Positions 40,675 to 50,054 of a DNA stretch of 64,000 nt are shown piece by piece. The DNA comes from Microbacterium flavescens (lineage in GTDB: Bacteria; Actinomycetota; Actinomycetes; Actinomycetales; Microbacteriaceae). Numbering within the stretch: the stretch's first letter is position 1; the number at the start of each line of letters is the position of its first letter. Under the pieces are notes generated by a model. That model was not told the origin of the DNA and ran no database searches. It was given only the letters and a program-made list of their open reading frames with translations. The stretch lies in assembly GCF_018588945.1 (NCBI RefSeq), contig NZ_JAFIWA010000003.1, positions 372,001 to 436,000 of the forward strand, read 5' to 3'. Both the position numbers and the translations under genes were made by a program.

Positions 40675-41496
40675 CTACGCCGAGATCACGCCCAGGCTCA
40701 GCAGCACCAGCAGCGTCGTACCCACCGCCACGCGGTAGACGACGAAGGGCAGGAAGCTGTGCTTGGAGATCCAGTTCATGAAGAACGCGATGACGCCGAG
40801 CGCGACCAGGAAGGCGACCCCGGTGGCGGCCGCGGTCTCGCCGAGCGTGAAGACCCCCGGCTCGTTCCAGCTCTTGAAGAGCTGGTAGAACCCGCTGCCG
40901 AACACCGCGGGGATCGCCAGGAGGAAGGCGTAGCGGGCGGCCGCCGAACGCTCGTATCCCATGAAGAGGCCCGCCGTGATCGTGCCGCCCGATCGCGAGA
41001 CGCCCGGGATCAGTGCGAGCGACTGCGCGAACCCGTAGATTACGCCGTGGCCGACCGTGATGTCGCGCAGCTTGCGCTTCTTGGCGCCGACGTGATCGGC
41101 GATGCCCAGCAGGACGCCGAAGAAGATGAGCATGCCGGCGACCAGCCACAGCGATCGGAACGTGGTCTCGATCTGATCCTGGAACAGCAGGCCGAGGACC
41201 ACGATCGGGATGCTGCCGACGATGATCAGCCAGCCCATCTTCGCGTCGGGGTCGTTGCGCGGGATGCGGCCGAGCAGCGCCTGGAACCAGTGGCTGATGA
41301 TCCTCACGATGTCCCGCCAGAAGAACAGCACGACGGCGGCCTCGGTGCCGATCTGCGTGATCGCGGTGAACGCGGCTCCCGGGTCCTGCGCCGACGGCAG
41401 GAATTCACCCAGGATGCGCAGGTGCGCGCTCGACGACACGGGCAGGAATTCGGTGAGTCCCTGGACCAGGCCGAGGATGATCGCCTCGAGAAGCAT
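40675..41496 (-). CDS. uppP: Undecaprenyl-diphosphatase UppP (BacA)
   Basis: The 273-residue membrane enzyme recycles undecaprenyl diphosphate to the monophosphate carrier for cell-wall synthesis and can confer bacitracin tolerance. It has eight or so membrane segments, the catalytic [16 protein letters not shown] at residues 12-27, and the second signature [19 protein letters not shown]. It follows the M20 peptidase gene with a hairpin between, and converges on the PAC2 gene. Confidence 0.96.
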   Translation of the reverse strand: MLLEAIILGLVQGLTEFLPVSSSAHLRILGEFLPSAQDPGAAFTAITQIGTEAAVVLFFWRDIVRIISHWFQALLGRIPRNDPDAKMGWLIIVGSIPIVVLGLLFQDQIETTFRSLWLVAGMLIFFGVLLGIADHVGAKKRKLRDITVGHGVIYGFAQSLALIPGVSRSGGTITAGLFMGYERSAAARYAFLLAIPAVFGSGFYQLFKSWNEPGVFTLGETAAATGVAFLVALGVIAFFMNWISKHSFLPFVVYRVAVGTTLLVLLSLGVISA

Positions 41497-41510
41497 GGGC
41501 GCCTTTCAGT

Positions 41511-41536
41511 GCGGGATGCCGGGTGGCGGCATCCGC
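41511..41536. terminator. Hairpin between the M20 peptidase and uppP genes
   Basis: GCGGGATGCCG (41511-41521) and CGGCATCCGC (41527-41536) pair with one bulged base. It could attenuate or end transcripts of the M20 gene before uppP. It also contains a paired GGATGCC motif. Confidence 0.5.
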
Positions 41537-41542
41537 TGTCTC

Positions 41543-42841
41543 TCAGTACGTGCGGAGGAGATCGGTGAGCACGCGCTGACCGAAGACGAGGGCGTCGATG
41601 GGGACGCGCTCGTCGACACCGTGGAACATGCCGGTGAAGTCGAGATCCGCCGGGAGCCGCAGCGGCGCGAACCCGTAGCCGGCGATGCCGAGATACGCGA
41701 GCGCCTTGTTGTCGGTGCCGCCGCCCATCAGGTACGGGATGACGGGCACGCCGGGGTCGTGGCGGCCGAGGGCCGACACCATCGCGTCGACGAGGTCGCC
41801 CGAGAAGGGCACCTCGAGTCCGATGTCCTGGTGCACGACCTCGACCGTGACGTCGTCTCCGACGATGCGCCGGATGTCGGCGAGTGCCGCGTCCTCGGTG
41901 CCGGGCAGCACGCGCACGTCGATCAGGGCCTCCGCCCGGTCAGGGATGACGTTGTGCTTGTAACCGGCGGTGAGGCCGGTCGGGTTGGTGGTCGTCCGCA
42001 GGGTGGAGCGGAGGAATCCGGATGCCGCGCCCGTCGCGGCGGCGACCTCGTCGGCGTCGCCCGTCCCGCCCGTGATCGCGCCCAGCCGCTCGGCCATCTC
42101 GCGCGTCGTGTCGGTGAGCGTCACGGGCCACTCCGTGCGTCCGAGGGCGGCCACCGCGGCGGCGAGCTTCGTGACGGCGTTGTCGCCGTGGAAGCTCGAG
42201 CCGTGCGCGGCGCGGCCACGCGCGACCAGCCGGATCCAGATCAGCGCCTTCTCGCCCACCTGCAGGAGATAGGCGCGTCGGTCGCCCACCGCGATCGAAT
42301 AGCCGCCGACCTCGCTGATGGCCTCGGTGGCGCCGTCGAACCACTCGGCCTTGTTCTGGACGACCAGGGCCGATCCCTCGACCCCGCCGTTCTCCTCGTC
42401 GGCGAAGAACGCCAGCACGAGGTCGCGCTCGGGCTGCTCGCCGGCGCGCAGGATGTCGCCGACCGACGTGAGGATCATGGCGTCCATGTCCTTCATGTCG
42501 ACGGCGCCGCGACCCCACAGCAGCCCGTCGCGCACGACTCCTTCGAACGGGTCGACGCTCCAGTCCTCGGCGATGGCGGGCACGACGTCGAGGTGGCCGT
42601 GCAGAACCAGCGCAGGCTTCGAGCGATCACGGCCCGGCACGCGGGCCATGACGTTGGTGCGGCGCGGGATCGGCTCGTAGTACTCGGGAGCGAGGCCGAT
42701 GCCCTCGAGGTAGGCGCCGACGTACTCCGCTGCCTCCCGCTCCCCCGAGGCGCGACCGCCGCCGTGGTTCGTGGTGTCGAAGCGGATGAGATCCCGGGCG
42801 ACGGAGGCGACTTCGGGCAGCTCGACGTCGGAAGCAGACAT
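41543..42841 (-). CDS. M20/M25/M40 family zinc peptidase
   Basis: This 432-residue dinuclear zinc exopeptidase or deacylase has the first metal site VLHGHLDVVPAIAEDW, WGRGAVDMKDMDAMI with the bridging Asp, and FADEENGGVEGSALV with the catalytic Glu pair. It also has a dimerisation domain (GRAAHGSSFHGDNA) and GGGTDNKALAYLGIAGYGF near the C-terminus. It resembles DapE/ArgE-like dipeptidases. ATG 42841 is chosen, and a TTG nine bases upstream is possible. Confidence 0.93.
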   Translation of the reverse strand: MSASDVELPEVASVARDLIRFDTTNHGGGRASGEREAAEYVGAYLEGIGLAPEYYEPIPRRTNVMARVPGRDRSKPALVLHGHLDVVPAIAEDWSVDPFEGVVRDGLLWGRGAVDMKDMDAMILTSVGDILRAGEQPERDLVLAFFADEENGGVEGSALVVQNKAEWFDGATEAISEVGGYSIAVGDRRAYLLQVGEKALIWIRLVARGRAAHGSSFHGDNAVTKLAAAVAALGRTEWPVTLTDTTREMAERLGAITGGTGDADEVAAATGAASGFLRSTLRTTTNPTGLTAGYKHNVIPDRAEALIDVRVLPGTEDAALADIRRIVGDDVTVEVVHQDIGLEVPFSGDLVDAMVSALGRHDPGVPVIPYLMGGGTDNKALAYLGIAGYGFAPLRLPADLDFTGMFHGVDERVPIDALVFGQRVLTDLLRTY

Positions 42842-42864
42842 GCCGACCAACCTATCCTCTCGAC

Positions 42865-42894
42865 GAAGAAGGCCCCCTTTCGGGGGCCTTCTTC
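42865..42894 (-). terminator. Terminator behind tRNA-Leu(GAG)
   Basis: GAAGAAGGCCCCC (42865-42877) and its perfect complement (42882-42894) form a 13-bp stem with loop TTTC. It lies 7 bases past the tRNA 3' end and just before the M20 peptidase start, so it insulates the two. Confidence 0.8.
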
Positions 42895-42900
42895 CTACTG

Positions 42901-42985
42901 TGCGCGAGGGGGGACTTGAACCCCCACGCCCTATACGGGCACTAGCACCTCAAGCTAGCGCGTCTACCTATTCCGCCACCCGCGC
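42901..42985 (-). tRNA. tRNA-Leu (GAG anticodon)
   Basis: Minus strand. The acceptor GCGCGGG pairs with the 3' strand, leaving A as discriminator. The D-arm region is GGCGGAATAGGTAGACGC. The anticodon stem CTAGC/GCTAG encloses loop TTGAGGT, giving GAG, which reads CUC/CUU leucine codons. A long variable arm (TGCCCGTATAGGGCG) and T-arm GGGGGTTCAAGTCCCCC complete a class II tRNA. The CCA end is not encoded. Confidence 0.97.
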
Positions 42986-43067
42986 AGGTGTATTTCGGTT
43001 TCGCAACCGAGGAATGACATTACCACGTCGCCTGGGGTTGAACGAATCGACGGGACCCCCGCGCGCG

Positions 43068-44156
43068 TCAGGCGAGCGAGACTCCGAACAGCAGCCCGAG
43101 GGCATAGGTGACGGCCGCCGCGCCGAACCCGATGGCGAGCTGACGCAGCGCACGACGGAAGGGCGGCGCGCCCGACAGGACGCCCACTGCGGCGCCGGTG
43201 CACATCAGCGCGATGCCCACGAGGACGAGCGCGACGCCGACGGCGGCGAGCCCGGACAGCCCGAAGATCCACGGCAGCACCGGGATGATCGCGCCGGCGG
43301 CGAAGAAGAGGAAGCTGGACAGAGCCGCACCCCAGGCGCTGCCGACGACGTCCCCGTGGTCGACGATGTCGATCGACGACGAGTGGGTGCGTCCCTGTCC
43401 GAGCGCCCTGGCGGTCTCGACGGCGCGGCGGGCGCGCTCAGTGGCCTCCGCCTCCGCCATGCCGCGGGTGCGGTAGACGAGCGCGAGCTCGTTCGCGTCG
43501 ATGTCGAGGTGCGGGATCGCGCCGTCGGCGAAGCCGCTCGGTGCCGTGGCCTCCAGCAGCTCGCGCTGTGAGCGCACCGAGACGTACTCCCCCGCTCCCA
43601 TCGACAGCGCCCCGGCGAGGAGGCCCGCCATGCCGCTGAACAGCACGAACGGCGCCGAGACCCCCGTCGCGCCGATGCCCATGACGAGGGCGAGGTTCGA
43701 CACCAGCCCGTCGTTCGCCCCGAACACGGCTGCTCGGAAGGTGCCGGACAGCCGTCGCCGCCCGCGCGCCGCCAGACCGCGCAGGACCTCGTGATGGATC
43801 TTCTCGTCGGCGCCCATCGCCGGGGTCGCGGAGGGCTCGTCGTCGTACGGGGATCGCGCCTCCGCGCTCTGTGCGAGCGCCAGCACGAAGATCGACCCGA
43901 ACCGCTTCGCCATCCAGCCGAGCATCACGGTGCGCGCATCGGGACGAGGAAGGCGGGCCGGTTCACCGCCGAGGAGTCGCAGCCAATGGGCCTCGTGGCG
44001 GCCCTCCGCGTCGGCGAGGGCCGACAGGATCTCCCTCTCCTCGCCCTCCCGCCGGGCGGCGAGCTCGCGGTACACCCGCGCCTCGGCCCGCTCGTTCACG
44101 AGGTAGCGCTCCCAGCGACGTCGTTCGCGGGGGGTGGGGGCGACGGGCACGCTCAC
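43068..44156 (-). CDS. VIT1/CCC1 iron-manganese transporter with N-terminal ferritin-like domain
   Basis: The 362-residue protein begins with a ferritin/rubrerythrin-like helical domain (residues about 10-65: ERYLVNERAEARVYRELAAR, ADAEGRHEAHWLRLL, with Glu/His metal ligands). A CCC1-type membrane domain with five segments follows (FGANDGLVSNLALVMGIG, MGAGEYVSVRSQRELLEA). Such fusions export iron or manganese across the membrane, with the ferritin-like part sensing or delivering metal. The start is GTG 44156. It lies beside tRNA-Leu and has no obvious partner gene. Confidence 0.92.
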   Translation of the reverse strand: MSVPVAPTPRERRRWERYLVNERAEARVYRELAARREGEEREILSALADAEGRHEAHWLRLLGGEPARLPRPDARTVMLGWMAKRFGSIFVLALAQSAEARSPYDDEPSATPAMGADEKIHHEVLRGLAARGRRRLSGTFRAAVFGANDGLVSNLALVMGIGATGVSAPFVLFSGMAGLLAGALSMGAGEYVSVRSQRELLEATAPSGFADGAIPHLDIDANELALVYRTRGMAEAEATERARRAVETARALGQGRTHSSSIDIVDHGDVVGSAWGAALSSFLFFAAGAIIPVLPWIFGLSGLAAVGVALVLVGIALMCTGAAVGVLSGAPPFRRALRQLAIGFGAAAVTYALGLLFGVSLA

Positions 44157-44195
44157 AGAAGGCCTCCGGGCCGGGTTCAGGGGGACGCTTCCACG

Positions 44196-44771
44196 CTAGC
44201 CACCGAGCGGATGCCGCAGCCCCCGCCGCTCCTGATTGACAGCATTTCGGGGCTCCGAACCTCCGGCCGATGCGTCACGCGCGAGCTCCTCGCGCAGACC
44301 GCGCTCCCCCGCCCGCATGACATGTGCGTGGGCGCGCTCGAACGCCGGGCGCAGGGCCCGGGCGCCGACGTTCATCCAGCGGCGCTCGGTTGCGACGTCC
44401 CAGTGGAAGACGACGACGGATGCCGCGTCCCCGTCGCGCTCGACGCGGAGGCGTCCTCGACCTCGCAGGTCGCCCGCGCTGGTCGCCGAGAGTGCTCGCC
44501 CGGGCGCGACCTCCACGATCGTCAAGCTGATGCGCAGACGGTAGCCGATGGGACTGCGCACGGCGAGGCGAACGATCGCCCCGGGCTCGAGCGTCGCCGG
44601 CGCCTCTTCGACGTGGACGCCGCGCCACCACGTGAGGCCGCTGTCGCCGGACCTCGTGGTGGCAGCCGTCACAGCGGTCGGCGATGTCACCACCCGCTCC
44701 ACCTCGCGCCAGGTGCGGTCGGCGGCCGCCGGCACGCTCCACCGAGAGACGAACGAGTACTCCGCGGGCAT
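44196..44771 (-). CDS. SRPBCC-family protein (polyketide cyclase/dehydrase-like)
   Basis: The 191-residue Bet v1-like protein starts EYSFVSRWSVPAAADRTWRE and continues with GLTWWRGVHVEEAPATLEPG, RLRISLTIVEVAPGRALSAT and WDVATERRWMNVGARALRPA, typical of SRPBCC ligand-binding proteins. No catalytic residue set can be named. The tail after about residue 160 is low-complexity. It lies 39 bases upstream of the transporter gene on the same strand. Confidence 0.8.
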   Translation of the reverse strand: MPAEYSFVSRWSVPAAADRTWREVERVVTSPTAVTAATTRSGDSGLTWWRGVHVEEAPATLEPGAIVRLAVRSPIGYRLRISLTIVEVAPGRALSATSAGDLRGRGRLRVERDGDAASVVVFHWDVATERRWMNVGARALRPAFERAHAHVMRAGERGLREELARDASAGGSEPRNAVNQERRGLRHPLGG

Positions 44772-44810
44772 GCCCCGGAGTCTAGGCCGCCGGATCCCGG
44801 ACCGGCAGGG

Positions 44811-46658
44811 TCAGGAGTGCACCCGCTTGCGCAGCACGTCGATGCGCGCCTGCAGCTGGGCGACCGTGGCGTGCGACACGGCGGGGCCGCCGCAGATGCG
44901 TCGCAGTTCGGCGTGAACCAGGCCGTGCGGCTCGCCGGACTGGCGGGCGTAGAGCCCGACGAGGCTGTTCAGCAGCTGCCGCTGCTCCTTCAGCGAGCGA
45001 TGGAGCGCCTGGGGCAGGGCCGGCTCGGCGCTCTCGCCCGGCGACTGCGCCTCGCGGGCCTCCCGCACGCGCCGATGGCGGCCCTGCCGTGCCTGTCGCT
45101 GCATGAGGAGCTCGTGCACGTGCTCGGGCTCGAGCAGTCCGGGCAGGCCGAGGAACTCCTCCTCCTCCGGCGTTCCCGGCACGGCCAGCTGGCCGAACTC
45201 CTTGCCGTCGAACAGCACGCGGTCGAAATGGGCCCGCGAGCCGAGCGCCTGATACTCGAACTCCTCCGTGAGGGCATCGGACGCCTTGTCCTCGCGCTCG
45301 GCGGCATCCATCAGGTCTTCTTCGGCGTTCCACTCGTCGCCGTCGCCGTCGCGGTCGAGGGCGTGGTCGCGCTGCCGTTCCATCTCGTTCGCGAGGGCGA
45401 GCAGCTGCGGCACGTTGGGAAGGAAGACGCTCGCCGTCTCACCGCGCCGTCGGGCGCGGACGAACCGCCCGATCGCCTGCGCGAAGAAGAGCGGGGTCGA
45501 GGCCGACGTCGCATAGACGCCGACGGCCAGTCGCGGCACGTCGACCCCCTCCGACACCATGCGCACGGCCACCATCCAGCGGCTCTCGTCCTGCGAGAAC
45601 GCCTCGATGCGCGAGGACGCCTCGGCCTCGTCGGAGAGGACGATCGTCACCGGCTCGCCCGTGATCCCGCGAAGGATCTCGGCGTAGGCGCGCGCGGCCG
45701 TCTGATCGGTGGCGATCACCAGCCCGCCGGCGTCGGGCACCTGCTCGCGCACCTCGGACAGTCGCCGGTCGGCGCTGCGCAGCACCGCGGGGATCCACTC
45801 CCCCTCGGGCGAGAGCGCGGTGCGCCAGGCCTGCGAGGTGACGTCCTTGGTGTTGTCCTGTCCGAGCTGCGCCTCCATCTCGTCGCCGGTCTTGGTGCGC
45901 CATCGCATCTGCCCGGCGTACACCAGGAACATGACGGGCCGGACGACGCCGTCCTCGAGCGCCCGCCGATAGCCGTAGGCGTAGTCGGTGCGCGAGACGC
46001 GGATGCCCTTCTCGTCGGGGTGGTACTCGACGAACGGGATGGGCGCCGTGTCGCTGCGGAACGGCGTGCCCGACAGCAGCAGCCGCCGTGTCGCCCGGCT
46101 GAACGCCTCGCGCAGCGCGTCGCCCCAGCTGAGCGCGTCGCCGCCGTGGTGCACCTCATCGAGGATGACCAGCGTGCGCGCATCCATGACGAGACGCTGA
46201 TGGACGGATGCCTTCACCGCGACCTGCGCGTACGTCACCGCCACCCCGTGGTAGTGCCGGGCGGGCGCGACGTGCCGGTTGCTGAAGGCGGGATCGAGGC
46301 GGATCGACACGCGCGCAGCGGCGTCGGCCCACTGGGTCTTGAGGTGCTCCGTCGGCGCGACCACCACGATCCGGTCGATGATCCGCCGGCGCAGGAGCTC
46401 GCTCGCGAGCCGCAGCGCGAACGTCGTCTTGCCGGCGCCCGGGGTCGCCGCTGCGAGGAAGTCGCGCGGCCCGCCGCCCGGCCCGTCGGGGCCGTCGAGC
46501 TCGAAGTACAGGTCGAGCGCTTCGGCCTGCCAGGCGCGCAGGCGCTGCGCGGTTCCCCAGGGGGCGCGCTGGGGGTAGGTGGGCGAGAGATGTTCGGCGG
46601 CGAAGCTGCCGAAATGCGCCTCCTCACGGGTGGCGTCGAGGACCGTCTCGTCGTCCAT
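44811..46658 (-). CDS. DEAD/DEAH-box superfamily 2 helicase
   Basis: The 615-residue helicase of the ResIII/XPB-like group has Walker A AAATPGAGKTTFALRL near residue 65, motif II LVILDEVHHGGDALSW (DEVH), motif III LLLSGTPFRSDTAPI, and the C-terminal motif VI QAIGRFVRARRRGETASVF. The C-terminal third is charged and helical. These proteins are common single-copy actinobacterial genes of unknown purpose, perhaps in DNA repair. ATG 46658 has GGGGAGG upstream. Confidence 0.9.
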   Translation of the reverse strand: MDDETVLDATREEAHFGSFAAEHLSPTYPQRAPWGTAQRLRAWQAEALDLYFELDGPDGPGGGPRDFLAAATPGAGKTTFALRLASELLRRRIIDRIVVVAPTEHLKTQWADAAARVSIRLDPAFSNRHVAPARHYHGVAVTYAQVAVKASVHQRLVMDARTLVILDEVHHGGDALSWGDALREAFSRATRRLLLSGTPFRSDTAPIPFVEYHPDEKGIRVSRTDYAYGYRRALEDGVVRPVMFLVYAGQMRWRTKTGDEMEAQLGQDNTKDVTSQAWRTALSPEGEWIPAVLRSADRRLSEVREQVPDAGGLVIATDQTAARAYAEILRGITGEPVTIVLSDEAEASSRIEAFSQDESRWMVAVRMVSEGVDVPRLAVGVYATSASTPLFFAQAIGRFVRARRRGETASVFLPNVPQLLALANEMERQRDHALDRDGDGDEWNAEEDLMDAAEREDKASDALTEEFEYQALGSRAHFDRVLFDGKEFGQLAVPGTPEEEEFLGLPGLLEPEHVHELLMQRQARQGRHRRVREAREAQSPGESAEPALPQALHRSLKEQRQLLNSLVGLYARQSGEPHGLVHAELRRICGGPAVSHATVAQLQARIDVLRKRVHS

Positions 46659-46802
46659 TGCACCTCCCCGCCTGCCGCGCACAACGAGTCACAACCTTAA
46701 CCGAGCGGGACGACAATGCCCGCCCAGGCACCCCGAGCATCGGCATCCGTCCCCCGTCCGCACCCCGCGGTAGCCTGTCTGTCGGCCACGAACCGAGGAA
46801 CC

Positions 46803-47663
46803 ATGACATCCAGCGACGACAACCGCACTCCGTACGTCCCGAACCCGCAGCCGCACCCGTGGCGCCGCTACGTGGCGGTCGGCGACTCGTTCACCGAGGG
46901 CGTGGGCGACCCCGATCCATCGGTGCCGAACGGCTTCCGCGGCTGGGCCGACCGCGTCGCCGATGTGCTGTCGCAGCAGGTCGGCGACTTCGCGTACGCC
47001 AACCTCGCCATCCGCGGGCGCCTCATCCGCCAGATCGTCGCCGAGCAGATCGAGCCGGCGGTCGCGCTCAAGCCCGACCTCGTCACATTCTCCGCCGGCG
47101 GCAACGACGTCATCCGTCCCGGTTCCGACCCCGATGCGGTGGCCGAGCATTTCGAGGACGCTGTGGTGCGCCTGGGCAGCGGAGGCGCGACGGTGGTCGT
47201 GTTCACGGGCATCGACACGAACTTCACGCCGGTGTTCCGGGGCATCCGCGGCAAGGTGGCGATCTACAACGAGAACATCCGCGCCATCGCCGACAAGTAC
47301 GACTGCATCGTGGCCGACCAGTGGGCGCTGAAAGAGGTGCAGGACATGCGCTTCTTCGACGACGACCGGCTGCACTACAACCGGCTCGGTCACCACGAGA
47401 TCGCCCGCATGGTGCTGCGCGCGCTCAACGTGCCCAACGACCTGCAGCCGATGCAGCCCGATCCGTTCCCCCGCCGCACGTGGCGCGAGGCCCGCGCCCA
47501 CGACCTGGTCTGGGCACGCGAGTTCCTGATGCCGTGGGTGCTGCGGCGTCTGCGCCACCAGTCGTCGGGCGACACGATCACCGCGAAGCGTCCCGATGTC
47601 CTGCCCGTCACCACGCTCGCACCCGGGCCCGACCCTGCCGAGCGACCGGGCGAGCATGCCTGA
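46803..47663 (+). CDS. SGNH/GDSL hydrolase (paralogue of the gene at 8838)
   Basis: The 286-residue SGNH hydrolase has the nucleophile block YVAVGDSFTEGVGDPDP, block III FSAGGNDVIRPG, and block V DDRLHYNRLGHHEIARMVL with the Asp/His dyad. The N-terminal 25 residues are proline-rich with no signal peptide. It shares IRGRL and the basic C-terminal WVLRRLRHQSSGDT region with the first SGNH gene. GAGGAACC precedes ATG 46803. It converges on the TrmH-type gene. Confidence 0.9.
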   Translation: MTSSDDNRTPYVPNPQPHPWRRYVAVGDSFTEGVGDPDPSVPNGFRGWADRVADVLSQQVGDFAYANLAIRGRLIRQIVAEQIEPAVALKPDLVTFSAGGNDVIRPGSDPDAVAEHFEDAVVRLGSGGATVVVFTGIDTNFTPVFRGIRGKVAIYNENIRAIADKYDCIVADQWALKEVQDMRFFDDDRLHYNRLGHHEIARMVLRALNVPNDLQPMQPDPFPRRTWREARAHDLVWAREFLMPWVLRRLRHQSSGDTITAKRPDVLPVTTLAPGPDPAERPGEHA

Positions 47664-47677
47664 CCCGGTCGGCCCGC

Positions 47678-48484
47678 TCAGCGCGAGCGGAGCTCCCACA
47701 GGGCGACCGCGCTGGCCGCGGCGACGTTGAGAGAGTCCACGGCGCCCGCCATCGGGATGACGACGGCCGTGTCCGCGGCGGCGAGTGCCGCCCGGCTCAG
47801 CCCGTCGCCCTCGGCGCCGAGAATGAGTGCGACCCGCCCCGGAACCCGCTCGCGGAGGGCATCCAGAGGCACGGCGTCGTCGGCGAGGGCGAGCGCCGCG
47901 AGGTGGAAGCCGGCGCCGTGCAGGATGCCTCGAGCCTCGTCCCACTCCGGCAGCCGCGTCCACGGCACCTGGAAGACCGTGCCCATGCTCACCCGCACAC
48001 TGCGGCGATAGAGCGGATCCGCGCAGCGCGCACTGACCAGCACCGCGTCCGCACCAAGACCCGCAGCGGCGCGGAAGATCGCTCCCACGTTGGTGTGGTC
48101 GACGATGTCCTCCAGCACCACCACCAGCCGCGCGTCGGCGATGACCTCCGCCACCGGCGGCAGCTCCGGACGATGCATCGCCGCGAGGGCGCCGCGATGG
48201 ACGGCATACCCCGTCAGCTGCTCGGCGATCGAGGCGTCGGCGACATACACGGGCACCTCGGGATGCGAGGAGAGGATGCCTTCGGCGTCGGCAAGCCACT
48301 TGTCCTGCACGAGGACCGAGCGCGGCACATGCCCCGCGGCGATCGCCCGGCCGATCACCTTCGAGGACTCCGCGATGTACAGCCCGCCCGCGGGCTCGAG
48401 GACACGCCGGAGCGCGACATCGGTGAGGTCGCGGTAGTCGGCCAGCCGCTCGTCGTCCGCCGAGGTGATCCGCTCGATCCGCAT
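47678..48484 (-). CDS. TrmH/SpoU-family RNA methyltransferase
   Basis: The 268-residue protein has the SPOUT knot signatures: VLEDIVDHTNVGAIFRAAAG (motif 1), RVALILGAEGDGLSRAALA (motif 2) and VVIPMAGAVDSLNVAAASAV (motif 3). The N-terminal substrate-binding domain is LEPAGGLYIAESSKVIGRAI. It probably 2'-O-methylates a ribose in rRNA or tRNA; the site is unknown. ATG 48484 is divergent from the sirtuin gene, with 76 bases between starts. Confidence 0.93.
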   Translation of the reverse strand: MRIERITSADDERLADYRDLTDVALRRVLEPAGGLYIAESSKVIGRAIAAGHVPRSVLVQDKWLADAEGILSSHPEVPVYVADASIAEQLTGYAVHRGALAAMHRPELPPVAEVIADARLVVVLEDIVDHTNVGAIFRAAAGLGADAVLVSARCADPLYRRSVRVSMGTVFQVPWTRLPEWDEARGILHGAGFHLAALALADDAVPLDALRERVPGRVALILGAEGDGLSRAALAAADTAVVIPMAGAVDSLNVAAASAVALWELRSR

Positions 48485-48560
48485 CGCCCCACTCTCGCAC
48501 GACGCGAAACATCCCGGTAAACCGCGCGGCCTACACTCTGAGCCGAAGGGGTGTGATCGT

Positions 48561-49412
48561 GTGACCATCGTGACCGAGCTCGACGCCGCCGCGACCGAGG
48601 CGGTCTCCCGCGCCGTGACCGCCCTCGCCGGGCGCCGCATCGCCGTCCTCACCGGCGCCGGGGTGTCCACGGACTCCGGCATCCCCGACTACCGCGGCAA
48701 GGGCGCTCCCGTGCGCACTCCCATGACGGCAGAGCAGTTCCTCTCCAGCGACGCCGCGCGGCGCCGCTACTGGGTGGGCAGCCATCTCGGCTGGCGGGCC
48801 TTCGCCGCCGCCGAGCCCAACGCCGGGCACCGGGCGCTGGCGGCGCTCGAGCAGAGCGGAGTGTCGACCGGCGTCATCACGCAGAACGTCGACGGGCTCC
48901 ACGTGCGCGCGGGCAGCCGGCGGGTCGTCGAGCTCCACGGCACGATGCGCCGCGTGTTCTGCACGCACTGCGGGCAGGTGTTCGACCGCCGCGATCTCGC
49001 ACGCCGCGTCGAGTTCGACAACCCGTGGATCACGGTGCCCGAGAACGTTCCGCTCGGACCCGACGGCGACGTGCTCCCCGAGAGCACGGACGGATTCGTG
49101 ATCCCCGACTGCACGGTCTGCGGCGGGATGCTCAAGCCCGATGTGGTCTTCTTCGGCGAGTACATCCCGGCCGAGAAGTTCCGCGAGGCCGAGCAGCTCG
49201 TGCAGGCCAGCGAGGGCCTCGTGATCGCCGGGTCGTCCCTCGTGGTCAACTCCGGCATCCGCCTGCTCGAGCGCGCACGGCGCCGCCGTCTGCCCGTCGT
49301 CATCGTCAACCGCGGTGAGACGCGCGCGGACGCGCGGGCCACCGTGAAGATCGATGCCGGCACGAGCGAAGTCCTCCGCGCTCTCGCGGACGCACTGCCC
49401 TCAGCGGGCTGA
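48561..49412 (+). CDS. NAD-dependent protein deacylase, Sir2 family
   Basis: The 283-residue sirtuin has the NAD motif VLTGAGVSTDSGIPDYRGKG, TQNVDGLHVRAGS, and the catalytic His in VVELHGTMRRVFC. It has two zinc-binding cysteine pairs (FCTHCGQVF and DCTVCGGMLKP), VVFFGEYIP and IAGSSLVVNSG. It removes acyl groups from lysines, consuming NAD. The start is GTG 48561; a nearby GTG at 48551 is out of frame. Confidence 0.94.
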   Translation: MTIVTELDAAATEAVSRAVTALAGRRIAVLTGAGVSTDSGIPDYRGKGAPVRTPMTAEQFLSSDAARRRYWVGSHLGWRAFAAAEPNAGHRALAALEQSGVSTGVITQNVDGLHVRAGSRRVVELHGTMRRVFCTHCGQVFDRRDLARRVEFDNPWITVPENVPLGPDGDVLPESTDGFVIPDCTVCGGMLKPDVVFFGEYIPAEKFREAEQLVQASEGLVIAGSSLVVNSGIRLLERARRRRLPVVIVNRGETRADARATVKIDAGTSEVLRALADALPSAG

Positions 49413-49438
49413 CAGGCCGGGGCGCCTAGTCTCGAAGG

Positions 49439-50044
49439 GTGACCGTCCTCACCTTGATCCGCCACGGCGAGACCGACTGGAACCTTGCCCGGCGCATCCA
49501 GGGATCGACCGATATCCCGTTGAACCAGACCGGACGCGCCCAGGCGCGAGCAGCCGGGATCGCGCTGCGTGAGGCACGGGATGCCGCGACCCCGGTCACT
49601 GTCGCGGCGAGCGACCTCCTCCGCGCCCGCGAGACGGCCGAGATCATCGCCTCGGAACTGGGTGCCGAGCCGCCCCGCCTGTATCGCGGACTCCGCGAGC
49701 GGGCGTACGGCGAGGCGGAGGGGGTCGGCGCCGACGAGTTCCTGCGCCGCTGGGGCCCCTGGAACACCGCGGAGGTCCCCGGCGCCGAGCCGTGGCCGAC
49801 CGTCCGTGCCCGGGCGCTCTCCGCGATCGGCCGGGCTGTGCGCGATCATCGACGCGCGACCGCGCCGGCCGAGGCATCCCTCATCGTCGTGGCCCACGGC
49901 GCGCTCATCCGCGAGGTCATCCGTCACGCGTCCGGCGGTGCGCTGCCGCTCGAGGGCGAGCGCGTTCCGAACGGCTCCGCGCACCAGCTGCTGTTCGAGC
50001 GCGACCGCGTACAGCTGCTGTCCTACGTGGGATCGACCGCCTAG
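49439..50044 (+). CDS. Histidine phosphatase family protein
   Basis: The 201-residue phosphoglycerate-mutase-like phosphatase has the phospho-His motif LIRHGETDWNLARRIQGSTD near the N-terminus, then AASDLLRARETAEIIA, LRERAYGEAEG with the acid Glu, and the second His in IVVAHGALIREVI. The substrate could be a small phosphoester such as alpha-ribazole phosphate or a phosphosugar; unknown. GTG 49439 is preceded by CGAAG. Confidence 0.92.
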   Translation: MTVLTLIRHGETDWNLARRIQGSTDIPLNQTGRAQARAAGIALREARDAATPVTVAASDLLRARETAEIIASELGAEPPRLYRGLRERAYGEAEGVGADEFLRRWGPWNTAEVPGAEPWPTVRARALSAIGRAVRDHRRATAPAEASLIVVAHGALIREVIRHASGGALPLEGERVPNGSAHQLLFERDRVQLLSYVGSTA

Positions 50045-50054
50045 GCTCGGCGGC

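Noticed and set aside
43791..46700. 969-codon plus-strand open frame
   Set aside because: It runs antisense to the transporter, SRPBCC and helicase genes, which have clear motifs on the other strand; its composition is that of a shadow frame.
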